Source: Halobacillus faecis
Lineage (GTDB): Bacteria; Bacillota; Bacilli; Bacillales; Halobacillaceae
DNA: 64,000 nucleotides
Assembly (NCBI RefSeq): GCF_007991335.1
Contig: NZ_BJYD01000004.1
Location: 218,196 to 282,195 of the forward strand
Direction of reading: 5' to 3'
Below the pieces are notes generated by a model. It was not told the DNA's origin. It was given only the letters and a program-made list of their open reading frames with translations, and ran no database searches. Positions 7,898 through 16,467 of the stretch are shown one piece after another; position 1 is the first letter of the stretch, and each line of letters starts with the position of its first letter. The position numbers and the translations under genes were made by a program.

Positions 7898-9358
7898 TTA
7901 ATGCCCAGATTCTTTCGTAATGCCGCCCAGTCTTTCCAAGAGGCGGCTGCTCTCGCCATTTAAACCGATAAATCTGACCTTTGTTCCTTTGGATTTGAAT
8001 TTGGCTTCAATGTGATCGAGAGCTCCGATTGCTGAATCGTCCCATAAATGCGATTCTGTTAAGTCGATGATGACTTCCTCCAGGTCGTCTGAAAAATTGA
8101 TCCCCTCCAAAAATTCAGTTACGGAGGCGAAGAAAAGCTGCCCCTGGATGAAATAGATCTTCCTTGTGCCTTCATCCATATACTGTCCGAGTACACGGAC
8201 TCTCGATATTTTGACAGCAAAGACGATCATGCTTAAAAGAACACCGGTCAATACGCCGTACGCCAGGTTATGGCTGATGACGACGGTTAGTACAGTAACA
8301 ATCATGATCGCTGCATCGGTGAATGGTACTTTGTGTATGTTCCATACGGAATGCCAGTTGAACGTGCCGATCGACACCATAATCATCACACCAGCTAAGG
8401 CGGCCATGGGAATTTGAACGACCACTCCACCTAGTACAATAATCAAAAACATGAGAACAACCCCTGCAACGAGGGAAGAGAGTCTCTTCGATCCACCTGA
8501 TTTAACGTTAATTACGGATTGGCCGATCATCGCGCATCCTGCCATTCCACCAAAAAAGCCGGTTGCGATATTCGCAATCCCTTGCCCTCTGCTTTCTTTG
8601 TTTTTATCACTATCGGTATCTGTCATATCATCCACAATCGATGCCGTAAGGAGAGACTCTAATAGTCCGACAATCGTCAATGCCAGGGCATAGGGAAAGA
8701 TAATCATAAGGGTTTCTATATTGAAAGGAAGATCAGGTATGGCGAACATAGGGAGGGTTCTTGTTAGTTCTCCCATATTGCCGACATTCCGTACATCAAT
8801 ATTCAGTGCAATGGCGATGACTGACACAACAACAATGGCCACCAATGTCGAAGGGACGACTTTTGTAAGTAAGGGGAAGATATAAATGATAGCTAGCGTC
8901 AGACCGACCAACACATAGATCATGGCCGACTCATTTTGAAAGTGTTCCAGTTGGGACATGAAGATAAGGATACCGAGAGCGTTTACGAATCCAATCATGA
9001 CGGATCGTGGGATGAATTTCATAAATCGCGCCAGGCGAAAGGTCCCGAAGAGAATTTGCAGGACGCCTGTAAGCAGGGTGGTAGCCAATAAATACTGTAG
9101 GCCATGCTCAGCAACAAGCGTGGTCATAAGTAAAGCCATAGCTCCTGTAGCCCCAGAAATCATTCCTGGTCTGCCACCGACAAAAGCAATAACCACCGAT
9201 ATACAAAAAGACGCATAGAGGCCCACCATTGGGTCTACACCTGCGATGATGGAAAAGGCAATCGCTTCCGGGATGAGAGCCAAAGCGACAACCACTCCGG
9301 ATAAAACATCTCCCTTAATATTTCCGAACCATTCATCTTTGACTAGAGCAGTAGACAT
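7898..9358 (-). CDS. SulP family inorganic anion transporter with STAS domain
   Basis: A 486-residue membrane transporter with about ten helices, starting with [20 protein letters not shown], the family signature region, and ending in a STAS domain (roughly residues 395-480, with [19 protein letters not shown]). SulP proteins import sulfate or bicarbonate; pairing with a UspA gene is common in marine and halophilic bacteria and often points to bicarbonate (established pattern, substrate inferred). The ATG at 9358 has AAAGGAG at eight bases and is preferred over 9385. The UspA gene follows 17 bases later. Confidence 0.9.
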   Translation of the reverse strand: MSTALVKDEWFGNIKGDVLSGVVVALALIPEAIAFSIIAGVDPMVGLYASFCISVVIAFVGGRPGMISGATGAMALLMTTLVAEHGLQYLLATTLLTGVLQILFGTFRLARFMKFIPRSVMIGFVNALGILIFMSQLEHFQNESAMIYVLVGLTLAIIYIFPLLTKVVPSTLVAIVVVSVIAIALNIDVRNVGNMGELTRTLPMFAIPDLPFNIETLMIIFPYALALTIVGLLESLLTASIVDDMTDTDSDKNKESRGQGIANIATGFFGGMAGCAMIGQSVINVKSGGSKRLSSLVAGVVLMFLIIVLGGVVVQIPMAALAGVMIMVSIGTFNWHSVWNIHKVPFTDAAIMIVTVLTVVISHNLAYGVLTGVLLSMIVFAVKISRVRVLGQYMDEGTRKIYFIQGQLFFASVTEFLEGINFSDDLEEVIIDLTESHLWDDSAIGALDHIEAKFKSKGTKVRFIGLNGESSRLLERLGGITKESGH

Positions 9359-9415
9359 GAGCGGGCTCCTTTCTTTGATATGCATTTTATTGTCTGCCTA
9401 ACACCTAGAGAGCAT

Positions 9416-9448
9416 ACAAAAAACGTGCAGCTCTGAGAGCTGCACGTT
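9416..9448 (-). terminator. Rho-independent terminator of the second UspA gene
   Basis: A perfect 12-pair stem (9422-9433 with 9437-9448) with a three-base loop; on the minus strand it runs into TTTTTTG. It separates the upstream UspA gene from sulP. Confidence 0.9.
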
Positions 9449-9456
9449 GAAATGAT

Positions 9457-9879
9457 TTATTTAACCACAATCACTGGTTTTTGTATATATTTTAAAAGTT
9501 TGTGACTCACACTACCAAGGATCAGCGTTTGTAATTTATTTCGCCCGCGACTGCCGATGACTACACAGTCGTAATCATGTTCGTTGGCATAATCTGTGAG
9601 CACCTCTTCCGGTTCTCCGTGCAAAATAATGATATCGGACGAGACGCCTTTCTCTTTCACTAGATCGACGGTTTCCAGTAATTTTTCCTTCCTTTTAGCC
9701 GTGGCGATGTGGGAATCTCCATATTTCAAGACGTCCTCTTTAGATGTTTCTCCGTCGACAGCATAGATTAAATCCATATGAACGTTGTCTTTATAAGGTT
9801 CAACCATTTTAACGGCCTGGTCAATAGCTCGATTAGAGTGATCGGATCCATCCGTTGCGAGTAAGATTCTGTTAAACAT
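9457..9879 (-). CDS. Universal stress protein, UspA family (second copy)
   Basis: A 140-residue UspA protein with ATDGSDHSNRAIDQA at the start and GSRGRNKLQTLILGSVS for ATP binding. It is strikingly similar along its whole length to the copy at 7449-7880 (shared GEP, YDCVV, KEDVL segments). It sits directly behind a degraded SulP C-terminus (9902-10114), so it looks like the surviving half of a duplicated sulP-usp pair. Its own terminator follows. Confidence 0.88.
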   Translation of the reverse strand: MFNRILLATDGSDHSNRAIDQAVKMVEPYKDNVHMDLIYAVDGETSKEDVLKYGDSHIATAKRKEKLLETVDLVKEKGVSSDIIILHGEPEEVLTDYANEHDYDCVVIGSRGRNKLQTLILGSVSHKLLKYIQKPVIVVK

Positions 9880-9901
9880 GACTATATAACTCCTTTATCC
9901 A

Positions 9902-10114
9902 TCAAGTGTTTTGTGACCGAATGTTTGTAACCACCTCCGAGGCGGTTCGACAAACGGTGATTTTTGCTCTTTTTGACGATGGTTCTCCTTCAAATTCTGC
10001 TTCTACGTTATGAAGAGAACCGATCGCAGAGTCGTTCCCATAATTTTTGCGTCCATCATCAGCATATGGGCCAAATACCCGTACGTTAGAGGTTTTAATC
10101 TTAAAGAAAATCAT
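9902..10114 (-). pseudogene. SulP transporter remnant (C-terminal piece with internal deletion)
   Basis: The 70-residue reading frame matches the end of the intact SulP in two blocks: a start block (SNVRVFGPYADDGRK against [16 protein letters not shown]) and a STAS block (NDSAIGSLHNVEAEFEG against [17 protein letters not shown]). About 45 residues between the blocks are missing, and all the membrane helices are gone. The homology begins a few residues before the apparent start codon. The protein is almost certainly non-functional. Confidence 0.82.
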
Positions 10115-10261
10115 GCTGAGGTCAAACGTCGGTACGTTTATTGTTTGTGCGCGAGGTTTGAATAAGGGCTGCCAAAAAGTTTTGAGGGGAAAGTTATAAG
10201 GGTGCAGATAAAGGGGGAGCGTCCAAATACTAAAATAATATTGGGATTACTAAATGTTAGA

Positions 10262-10296
10262 TAATAAAAAAAGCATGCAGCCCTATCGCTGCATGC
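10262..10296 (-). terminator. Rho-independent terminator of the redoxin gene
   Basis: A nine-pair GC-rich stem (GCATGCAGC at 10273-10281 with its complement at 10288-10296) is followed on the minus strand by seven T residues. Confidence 0.9.
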
Positions 10297-10313
10297 CCGA
10301 AATGAGGGTTACG

Positions 10314-10826
10314 CTAGGAAGCGCTGCCCTTTTTTTGCTGCTGATTTTTGAGATAACGGACCGTCTCCAACAAATCCCCCGCACAAGCTCTGCCGAAGGG
10401 ACCGGTCTGTTTTTGTTGATAAAGCAATTCACCATCGTGATTGATTAGGAAGCAAGCAGGCTCTCCGTACGAACCAATCCCTTCTTGGGAAGCGGTAAAC
10501 ACGCCGAATACTTCATTTATGGAAAGAAATTCATCGGATAAGAGAGGGAATGTGAGGTTTTCTTTTTCCGACAACCGCTTCAACTCTGCATCATTTTCCG
10601 CCGCAATGGCCATGACCGTCACGTGCTCATTGGTTAATTGTTCAAGATGGTCCTCCATCTCTTTCAAGGCACGAACGCAAGCGGGTGACCATGACCCTCG
10701 GAAGAAAACGATCACGTGCCAGCAATCCCGGTGGCTTTCCTGATGCTCCTCTAATAAAAATTGTTCGCCGGTGACGGTAGGTAAAATAAAATTCGGAACC
10801 CGCTCCCCAAGCCTCAACTCAGACAT
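10314..10826 (-). CDS. Peroxiredoxin/AhpC-TSA-like redoxin with altered active site
   Basis: A 170-residue thioredoxin-fold protein of the AhpC/TSA type: N-terminal APNF-like VPNFILPTVTG, the strand IVFFRGSWSPAC, FPLLSDE, and the PACFLINHDGELLY strand. In related proteins the active site reads W-C-P-x-C; here it is SWSPAC (about residues 45-50), so the first, usually reactive, cysteine is serine and only the second remains. Peroxidase activity would therefore need a different cysteine. Single gene with AGGAGG-type site and its own terminator. Confidence 0.8.
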   Translation of the reverse strand: MSELRLGERVPNFILPTVTGEQFLLEEHQESHRDCWHVIVFFRGSWSPACVRALKEMEDHLEQLTNEHVTVMAIAAENDAELKRLSEKENLTFPLLSDEFLSINEVFGVFTASQEGIGSYGEPACFLINHDGELLYQQKQTGPFGRACAGDLLETVRYLKNQQQKKGSAS

Positions 10827-11062
10827 GGCTGCTCCTCCTTTCCTGATGGTACTTCTTCAAGATAATCTCTGAGCTCGTTAGATGTGACTGGACATTTTAT
10901 GGAACGCTTTTATTATACGGCTCAGGCAGATAGTAAAACGGCCTTTTACTATAGATTAACCAAATTTTAAGATAATTATAATTATTGACTGGATGCTTAT
11001 GAAACTTTTACTTGTTCCAGTCGTATAGACAAAGAGAACGAAATAGGAAAGAGGGATACGAG

Positions 11063-11485
11063 ATGAATACAGAAAGAGATTTGTATGAGGAAGCAAAAGC
11101 GCTGATCCAACATAGATATCCAAGCGGATGGGGAGGAGCAGCTGCCCTAAGGTTGGAAGATGGAACGATTCTAACCAGTGTCGCCCCAGACGTGATCAAT
11201 GATGCTGTGAATCTCTGCATGGAAACAGGAGCGATCCTTGAAGCGCACAAACGAAACTTGAAGGTCACTCATTCCCTGTGCATCGCCCGTGACGATGAAA
11301 ATTCTCCACTTGTAGTGCTATCACCGTGCGGGGTCTGTCAGGAACGGTTGTTTTACTGGGGGGATGAGGTGAAGGTCGCCGTGACTCATCCTGGAGATGA
11401 GCTGATCTTCAAGACACTTGCGGAAGTTCAGCCCTTTCATTGGTCACGGGCTTATGAGGAAGAACTTGAAACATCAAATGAGTAA
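11063..11485 (+). CDS. Cytidine deaminase-like protein
   Basis: A 140-residue zinc-dependent deaminase of the cytidine/blasticidin-S deaminase fold. The catalytic motif is C-M-E-T-G-A-I (C and the proton-shuttling E kept) and the second zinc site is P-C-G-V-C. These would hydrolyse an amino group from a cytidine-like base or nucleoside; the exact substrate is uncertain because the first motif departs from the usual CAERxA. The start at 11063 is behind GAAAGAGGG; an upstream in-frame start at 11012 has no ribosome site. Confidence 0.8.
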   Translation: MNTERDLYEEAKALIQHRYPSGWGGAAALRLEDGTILTSVAPDVINDAVNLCMETGAILEAHKRNLKVTHSLCIARDDENSPLVVLSPCGVCQERLFYWGDEVKVAVTHPGDELIFKTLAEVQPFHWSRAYEEELETSNE

Positions 11486-11549
11486 GGGTCACGCGCTGGT
11501 CGTTTCCTTTTAATGAGCAGAATTTTTCAGGGTGGGGGAGGTAGACGCT

Positions 11550-11756
11550 TTGGGGATGTTGATCACTTTAACCGTCATCGGAATTCTCATAGGATTGAGT
11601 TTCAATTTCGGTATTTTGTCAGTGAATAGAATCAAAGGCGGCTTCAAAGGGTTGATCGCACCCGACTCCTCTACCATCACCTGCCACCATTGCGGGAAAA
11701 GCGTGAAAAGGGGGCGGACTCAGACGGTCTGCCCGAATTGTTATCAGCCCTTATAA
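11550..11756 (+). CDS. Small membrane protein with C-terminal zinc ribbon
   Basis: A 68-residue protein with one N-terminal helix and a C-terminal zinc-ribbon pair CHHCGK...CPNCYQ. The probable start is a TTG at 11550, eight bases behind GGGGGAGG; an ATG at 11556 is also possible. The role is unknown. Confidence 0.6.
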   Translation: MGMLITLTVIGILIGLSFNFGILSVNRIKGGFKGLIAPDSSTITCHHCGKSVKRGRTQTVCPNCYQPL

Positions 11757-11787
11757 TTTGTCTGTGTTTATCGGATGAGAGGGGTAT

Positions 11788-11871
11788 TTATTAGCAGGTT
11801 TCCCACTTTTATTAGTAGCTTCTGTGCTTTTATTAGCAGGTTTTGTACTTTTATTAGCAACTTCCACTTTA
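11788..11871 (+). repeat. Tandem 21-bp repeat, four units
   Basis: TTATTAG recurs at 11788, 11809, 11830 and 11851, exactly 21 bases apart, within degenerate units of the form TTTATTAGCAGGTTTTGTAC. The period is seven codons, and an open frame from ATG 11775 to a stop at 11921 would read FIS(R/S)F repeats, but it has no convincing ribosome site. The rest of the 341-base gap (11757-12097) shows nothing else apart from the promoter area of the next gene. Confidence 0.8.
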
Positions 11872-12097
11872 TAAGCCTGGAACTAAATATCACGCACTCG
11901 AAAGGAGTGTGTATATCTTAAAGAGCCCTGCTGAACTCCTAACAAACTGAATCTTAAATCCTACCATTCTTTAACAAAATATGACTATAAACCCATGTCA
12001 GTATTTTCAATTTATTCCATACATGGTACGCTTTTAGTAAGAATACAACGGAGAGCGCTGTCATCGCGTGCTCGAATTTGCAGAAAGGTGAGACATC

Positions 12098-12466
12098 GTG
12101 AAGAAATTACTTGTCGTTCTTTTACTCTTAGTCGTGGGTTGCAGTGTAGCAGGGAAAGGCGTCAATGCATTTGAAGGTCATGTGACAGCAGTCAAAGTCG
12201 GCGGTTTGGAAGTCGAGTGCTCAGCGGCAGTTAAGGATGGAGAGATGACGGACACGGAAGAGGGATGGCCTTGTCTCGTACTCGTTCCTCATGATATCCC
12301 GGTCCATACAAATGATGGCGAGAACTTAAAAATGGACACGTTCAGAGAGCAAGCGAGAGAGGAAGAACTCCTCAAAATCCGCGTGAAGCTCAGTGAAAGT
12401 ACAGAAATCACGGAAGATCCAGAAAGCAGGAAAGTGACAGCAGAGGAAATCACAGTCCTCGAGTAG
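12098..12466 (+). CDS. Small secreted lipoprotein (DUF3221-like)
   Basis: A 122-residue protein with a signal sequence and lipobox VVGC (cysteine 15), then a small beta-rich domain (AFEGHVTAVKVGGLEV) like those of DUF3221 lipoproteins of Bacillus. The start is GTG at 12098, behind GAAAGGTGAG. It is 30 bases upstream of a membrane gene and a second lipoprotein, possibly one operon. No enzymatic motif is seen. Confidence 0.65.
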   Translation: MKKLLVVLLLLVVGCSVAGKGVNAFEGHVTAVKVGGLEVECSAAVKDGEMTDTEEGWPCLVLVPHDIPVHTNDGENLKMDTFREQAREEELLKIRVKLSESTEITEDPESRKVTAEEITVLE

Positions 12467-12496
12467 TGGTCATACATATAGGTTTGAGGTGTTTTT

Positions 12497-12913
12497 ATGA
12501 AAAGACTTTTGTTTCATCTGGGGTTTGCTGTCTTTCTCATAGCAACGATGATGGGGCTGTTGAGCATTCGCCGAGGACTTGTAGATCAAGCGGAGATGGA
12601 ATTCGACGTGCTGCCTCTGATGATTTTTGATTTTACCTTCCCGGTCGTTTTCGGGATGTTATTTGCTCTTCCTTTTTTATGGCGCAGATATAAAGAAGGC
12701 AGGCTGAAAGGTATCCAATGGGCAGAGTTTGTCGGCATCGGTGTACCGAGCCTTTTCGTAACCTTATCGCACTGGTTGTTTTACACGAACTTCCCGATGA
12801 ACCCGGTGACGAAATTTTTTGCGACACATTCGTTCAACGGATCCATTCTTTTCGCCTTCATTTTCGGCTTTACCTTGATTCATAGCATTAGAAAAAGGGA
12901 AGACGGAGAATGA
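12497..12913 (+). CDS. Four-helix membrane protein, unknown
   Basis: A 138-residue membrane protein with four predicted helices (about residues 5-24, 40-60, 74-92, 110-130) and a charged RKREDGE tail. Its stop overlaps the start of the next lipoprotein gene (ATGA), so the two are coupled. GAGGTG precedes the ATG. I do not recognise a family. Confidence 0.65.
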   Translation: MKRLLFHLGFAVFLIATMMGLLSIRRGLVDQAEMEFDVLPLMIFDFTFPVVFGMLFALPFLWRRYKEGRLKGIQWAEFVGIGVPSLFVTLSHWLFYTNFPMNPVTKFFATHSFNGSILFAFIFGFTLIHSIRKREDGE

Positions 12914-13251
12914 AAGGTATCATAACTGGGATGCTTGTGGCTATATTCCTCCTCTCAGCCTGCACTCCCGGAGCAGGCGAGGGAGGACTTTTGAGCCTGA
13001 GGCAGGTGCTCAGCATGAATCCTGATGCGGACTATGTAGAATTGAAGAACGGAGAAGTCTACACGCACGGAACAGAGTGGATCGAAGAGAAGAGCCTGAC
13101 CAAAGCCAAGAAGATCACAACCGTTGAAAAAGGAATGGCGAGCGATCTTCCCGCAGGTACCATCCTATATGAATCAGAAGAAATCCCGGCCATATTGATT
13201 GCAGAATATGAAGAGATAGAGAAACGTTATCACCTGGCCATGGGAGAATAA
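12910..13251 (+). CDS. Lipoprotein, unknown
   Basis: A 113-residue protein with a signal sequence and lipobox LSAC, so lipid-anchored outside the membrane. The mature domain (ADYVELKNGEVYTHGTEWIEE) is rich in lysine and glutamate and has no known catalytic motif. It overlaps the upstream membrane gene by four bases and is followed after 15 bases by an SDR gene. Confidence 0.7.
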   Translation: MKGIITGMLVAIFLLSACTPGAGEGGLLSLRQVLSMNPDADYVELKNGEVYTHGTEWIEEKSLTKAKKITTVEKGMASDLPAGTILYESEEIPAILIAEYEEIEKRYHLAMGE

Positions 13252-13266
13252 AAAGGGGGAGAAATC

Positions 13267-14016
13267 ATGTCCACAAAGGAGAAAGTGGCTTTAGTGACAG
13301 GAGGCTCGAAAGGACTGGGGAAAAGCATTGCCCAAAATCTGGCAGCGTCTGGTGTGACGGTCATCATCAATTATTATCGAGATCAGGAGGCGGCCGACGC
13401 GGTTGTTCAAACCATCCGTCAAAATGGTGGACAAGCTTTCGCGATCCAGGCCGATGTGACGAACGAGGAAGAAGTGGACCGGCTGGTGGGAGAAGCGGAA
13501 CAACAAGCGGGCCGTCCCGTCAATATCGTCGTCAATAACGCGACAGGTCCACAGCCGGAATATTCCCTGGAAGAAGTGACATGGGAGGATTATCTCGATC
13601 AATTGCTGTTTACGACGAAGGCTCCGCTATTGCTGACAAAAGCCGTTATTCCTTCGATGAAGGTGGAAAAGTGGGGACGGATCATCAACATCGGAAGTGA
13701 AGTCGTCGAACTCGGCAATGCGCATTTTTCCAATTATGTAACGGCAAAATCAGCGGTCGTCGGCATGACACGTTCTTGGGCCAGTGAACTCGGGGAACAT
13801 GGCATTACGGTCAACGCGGTCCATCCTGGTTTTACACCGGTGGAACGTCATGGAGAAGTATCAGATGAGACAAAAGCTTCTTACCTGAGTGATGTTCCTT
13901 TGAAAAGAATGGGAGAACCGCACGACATCGCGAATGCTGTCCGGTTCTTAAGCAGCGAGGATGCGTCATTCATTACAGGTCAGAACATCAGCGTCAATGG
14001 AGGGAAAACATTTTAG
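13267..14016 (+). CDS. SDR family oxidoreductase (FabG-like)
   Basis: A 249-residue classical short-chain dehydrogenase: NAD(P)-binding TGGSKGLG at residues 11-18, NNATG in place of NNAG, and catalytic Tyr and Lys near 157 and 161 (NYVTAKSA). These enzymes reduce keto groups or oxidise alcohols with NAD(P)H. Resemblance to 3-oxoacyl-ACP reductases is clear, but an isolated copy like this need not act in fatty-acid synthesis. GGGGGAGAAATC precedes the ATG. Confidence 0.85.
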   Translation: MSTKEKVALVTGGSKGLGKSIAQNLAASGVTVIINYYRDQEAADAVVQTIRQNGGQAFAIQADVTNEEEVDRLVGEAEQQAGRPVNIVVNNATGPQPEYSLEEVTWEDYLDQLLFTTKAPLLLTKAVIPSMKVEKWGRIINIGSEVVELGNAHFSNYVTAKSAVVGMTRSWASELGEHGITVNAVHPGFTPVERHGEVSDETKASYLSDVPLKRMGEPHDIANAVRFLSSEDASFITGQNISVNGGKTF

Positions 14017-14033
14017 AGGGGTGTGTGATTGGG

Positions 14034-14969
14034 ATGAACAAAGAGACGATGACACGCACGAGCAAATGGATCAAAAGGAACGCACGACCACTGGAAGCAG
14101 CCCGTTGGCATGCGTTGATGGAGGGCGGTTTGAAGAGTGAAGTGATCCATTACATACGCGCCTTCCAAAACGAGGATGGAGGTTTCGGTCACGGCATCGA
14201 ACCGGACTTTTGGCTGCCGAAATCTTCTCCGATGGCGACATGGGCCGCCGGACAGTACTTGTTTGAGTTGGATGTCGCTTCTAAAGAACGGGTCGTCCTT
14301 GATATGCTCTCGTACCTGCTTGAAACGTACGATGAAGAGACAGGGATGTGGCCATCGGTGCTTCCTGAACACAATGATCATCCTCACGCTCCCTGGTGGC
14401 ACTGGAAAGAAGACGCCCAGCAAAATTGGATGTTCAATCCTGGTGCGGAACTCGCCGGTTTTCTCATCCACTGGTCGTATGAAGATAGTGAAGGTGCGAA
14501 AACAGGTTGGAGTAGTGTGGAAAAAGCTGTCGCCCACCTGATGGCCATCGATTTGATGGACTTTCATGAAGTCAACTGTTTTCAACGGTTGATGAATGTC
14601 TTGTTCCGTCATAAGGATAAAGTCGCTGACTATACCCCTTTTACATTCGAAGAAGTGAATGCCAAAACGGTCCTTCTTGCGGAGCGGTGCATAGATAAAG
14701 ACCCGCAGAGTTGGGGCAACAGCTACAAACCGCTTCCGCTCGACCTCATCCATTCACCGAAACATATCCTTGCTGAAAAGCACCCGAGGCTGCTGAAGGA
14801 AAACCTGGACTTTTACTTGGAAACGATGAACGAGGAAGGTGTCTGGGATCTCACATGGGATTGGGGAGATGATTCCGAGGCTTTCGCCGTCAGCAAAAGG
14901 CAGTGGCAGGGGATCTTAGCCGTGGATCGCTATCAGAAATTGAAAGCGTTCGGCCGTTTGCCGGTGTAA
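14034..14969 (+). CDS. Alpha/alpha-toroid (prenyltransferase-like fold) protein, unknown
   Basis: A 311-residue soluble protein with helical segments and the QNEDGGFGHGIEPDF motif near residue 45, typical of terpenoid-cyclase/prenyltransferase toroid repeats (QxxDGGFG). A second such segment (GVWDLTWDWGDD) is near the C-terminus. Bacterial homologues of this size are annotated as hypothetical. Reaction unknown. It follows the SDR by 17 bases. The ATG at 14034 is chosen over a GTG at 14025, which sits too close to the GAGGGG site. Confidence 0.65.
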   Translation: MNKETMTRTSKWIKRNARPLEAARWHALMEGGLKSEVIHYIRAFQNEDGGFGHGIEPDFWLPKSSPMATWAAGQYLFELDVASKERVVLDMLSYLLETYDEETGMWPSVLPEHNDHPHAPWWHWKEDAQQNWMFNPGAELAGFLIHWSYEDSEGAKTGWSSVEKAVAHLMAIDLMDFHEVNCFQRLMNVLFRHKDKVADYTPFTFEEVNAKTVLLAERCIDKDPQSWGNSYKPLPLDLIHSPKHILAEKHPRLLKENLDFYLETMNEEGVWDLTWDWGDDSEAFAVSKRQWQGILAVDRYQKLKAFGRLPV

Positions 14970-14998
14970 TGAGCGCGAGGGAAAGAAGGAGAAAAGAA

Positions 14999-15472
14999 AT
15001 GAGAATCTTAAATTTGGAGCACCTATCCACCGCAGACAAGGTGGATTTTTTTCATACCCATTGGGGTGGAACGAAGATGGTCATCTCAAGCGGTGTTTAT
15101 GAATGCACAAATTTAGATGGCTTTGCAGCATTGGAAAATGAAAGAATCCTAGGGTTAATCACCTATATCAAGAAGGAGAGGGAGTGTGAAATCATCTCCC
15201 TCGACAGTCTGGTAGAAAACAAAGGCATCGGAACATTGCTCATCCAGGCGGTAGAAGCTGAAGCAAAGCGGCTGGGCTGTTCTGTCCTTCGAGTCATTAC
15301 GACGAACGACAATATAAGAGCTCTCGCTTTCTTTCAAAAACGCGGATTCCGTATGACTGAAATCTTACACGATGCCGTTCAGCGCGCACGGAAAATCAAA
15401 CCGGAAATCCCGGCCATCGGTAATCATGGCATCCCGATCGTGGATGAACTTTTATTGAAAAAGGAGATTTGA
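14999..15472 (+). CDS. GNAT family N-acetyltransferase
   Basis: A 157-residue acetyltransferase with the acetyl-CoA pyrophosphate-binding stretch VENKGIGTLLIQAVEAEAK and the following NDNIRALAFFQKRGF strand. The ATG at 14999 lies behind GAAGGAG. The gene is 29 bases after the toroid protein and four bases before a small membrane gene. Substrate unknown. Confidence 0.82.
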   Translation: MRILNLEHLSTADKVDFFHTHWGGTKMVISSGVYECTNLDGFAALENERILGLITYIKKERECEIISLDSLVENKGIGTLLIQAVEAEAKRLGCSVLRVITTNDNIRALAFFQKRGFRMTEILHDAVQRARKIKPEIPAIGNHGIPIVDELLLKKEI

Positions 15473-15476
15473 TGGT

Positions 15477-15752
15477 ATGCGGAAGTGGCAGATCCTAGGT
15501 TCGCTTCTCGTTCTAACCGGGCCTTTGCTCCTCCTCTCTGGCATGCAGGATACCTCTCTCGTCCTTTCCCTGATGGTGTTGGGGGTTCTGATTCTCATCA
15601 TCCATGCTCTCATAGATAAGGACGAAAGTAGCAAAAGGTGCAGGCTGGGCCTCCATACATATCAACGCGTGAGTTGGAAAGAAGATGGCCCCGGGGAAAT
15701 CATAGAATGCCAGCGCTGCAAAAGAAGAAAAGAAGTGATGAGAGGCTTTTAA
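15477..15752 (+). CDS. Small membrane protein with zinc-ribbon-like tail
   Basis: A 91-residue protein with two N-terminal helices (about residues 5-24 and 27-45) and a C-terminal CRLGLHTYQR...CQRCKR region, a probable metal site of the C-x4-H...C-x2-C kind seen in short DUF1660-like phage and plasmid proteins. It follows the GNAT gene after four bases. Function unknown. Confidence 0.6.
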   Translation: MRKWQILGSLLVLTGPLLLLSGMQDTSLVLSLMVLGVLILIIHALIDKDESSKRCRLGLHTYQRVSWKEDGPGEIIECQRCKRRKEVMRGF

Positions 15753-15801
15753 TCTTATAGTCTGGCGAAATCCATAACATTTGAAATAGGGAGGCTTAAA
15801 A

Positions 15802-16323
15802 ATGAGTCCATTGAAGCTGATTGAACCTACCATAGAACTTGAAGAATCCTACCTTTGTTTTTATAAAGAATGGAAAGACAGTGGAGAAGCGATGATTCCA
15901 TGGGTGATTGAAAAAGATCCTACAAACTTTCAAGCCATGGTCCAGGGCTTACATAATGATGCCAAGGGGATCGATCTTCCTGTAGGATTCGTACCCGGTT
16001 CGACCTACTGGCTCGTCAGTCAAGAAAACAAAGTCATCGGTGCCGTGAATATCCGTCACGCCCTGACTGAACCACTAAGAAATGCCGGCGGCCACATCGG
16101 CTACGGCATCCGTCCGTCTGAACGCAGGAAAGGCTATGCGACGGAACTGTTGCGTTTGTCCTTGGAAAAATCCAAGGAACTCGGCATTTCGAGTGCGCTC
16201 GTTGTCTGTGATGAAGTCAACATCGGATCGATGAAGACGATCCTGAACAATGGTGGGGTAGAGGACCATGATTTCATCGAGGACGATGGGAATGTTGTGA
16301 AAAGGTACTGGATCGAAACGTGA
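15802..16323 (+). CDS. GNAT family N-acetyltransferase
   Basis: A 173-residue acetyltransferase: GHIGYGIRPSERRKGYATELL carries the acetyl-CoA binding motif R-R-K-G-Y-A, and NIGSMKTILNNGG is the matching later helix. This form is often annotated as a predicted acetyltransferase of the YjcK/YesJ-like COG3981 type. AGGGAGG precedes the ATG, and a strong terminator follows. Confidence 0.85.
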   Translation: MSPLKLIEPTIELEESYLCFYKEWKDSGEAMIPWVIEKDPTNFQAMVQGLHNDAKGIDLPVGFVPGSTYWLVSQENKVIGAVNIRHALTEPLRNAGGHIGYGIRPSERRKGYATELLRLSLEKSKELGISSALVVCDEVNIGSMKTILNNGGVEDHDFIEDDGNVVKRYWIET

Positions 16324-16394
16324 AAGCCGGTGAATTCAGTCCGTTACTCTACAGAAAATTTTCTTGATTTCCCGAGTTTAAAAGGATCTAACTA

Positions 16395-16429
16395 AAAAGA
16401 AACTTCCATGCTGTGTGGAAGTTTCTTTT
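16395..16429. terminator. Bidirectional rho-independent terminator
   Basis: A perfect 14-pair stem (16395-16408 with 16416-16429) with A and T tails on both sides, between convergent genes. Confidence 0.92.
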
Positions 16430-16467
16430 GTCACTGTATGAAAGTGGATTTTCTAAAGTAAGGAATG

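Noticed and set aside
11788..11871. CRISPR-like repeat array
   Set aside because: The units are tandem without spacers, and no cas genes are seen.
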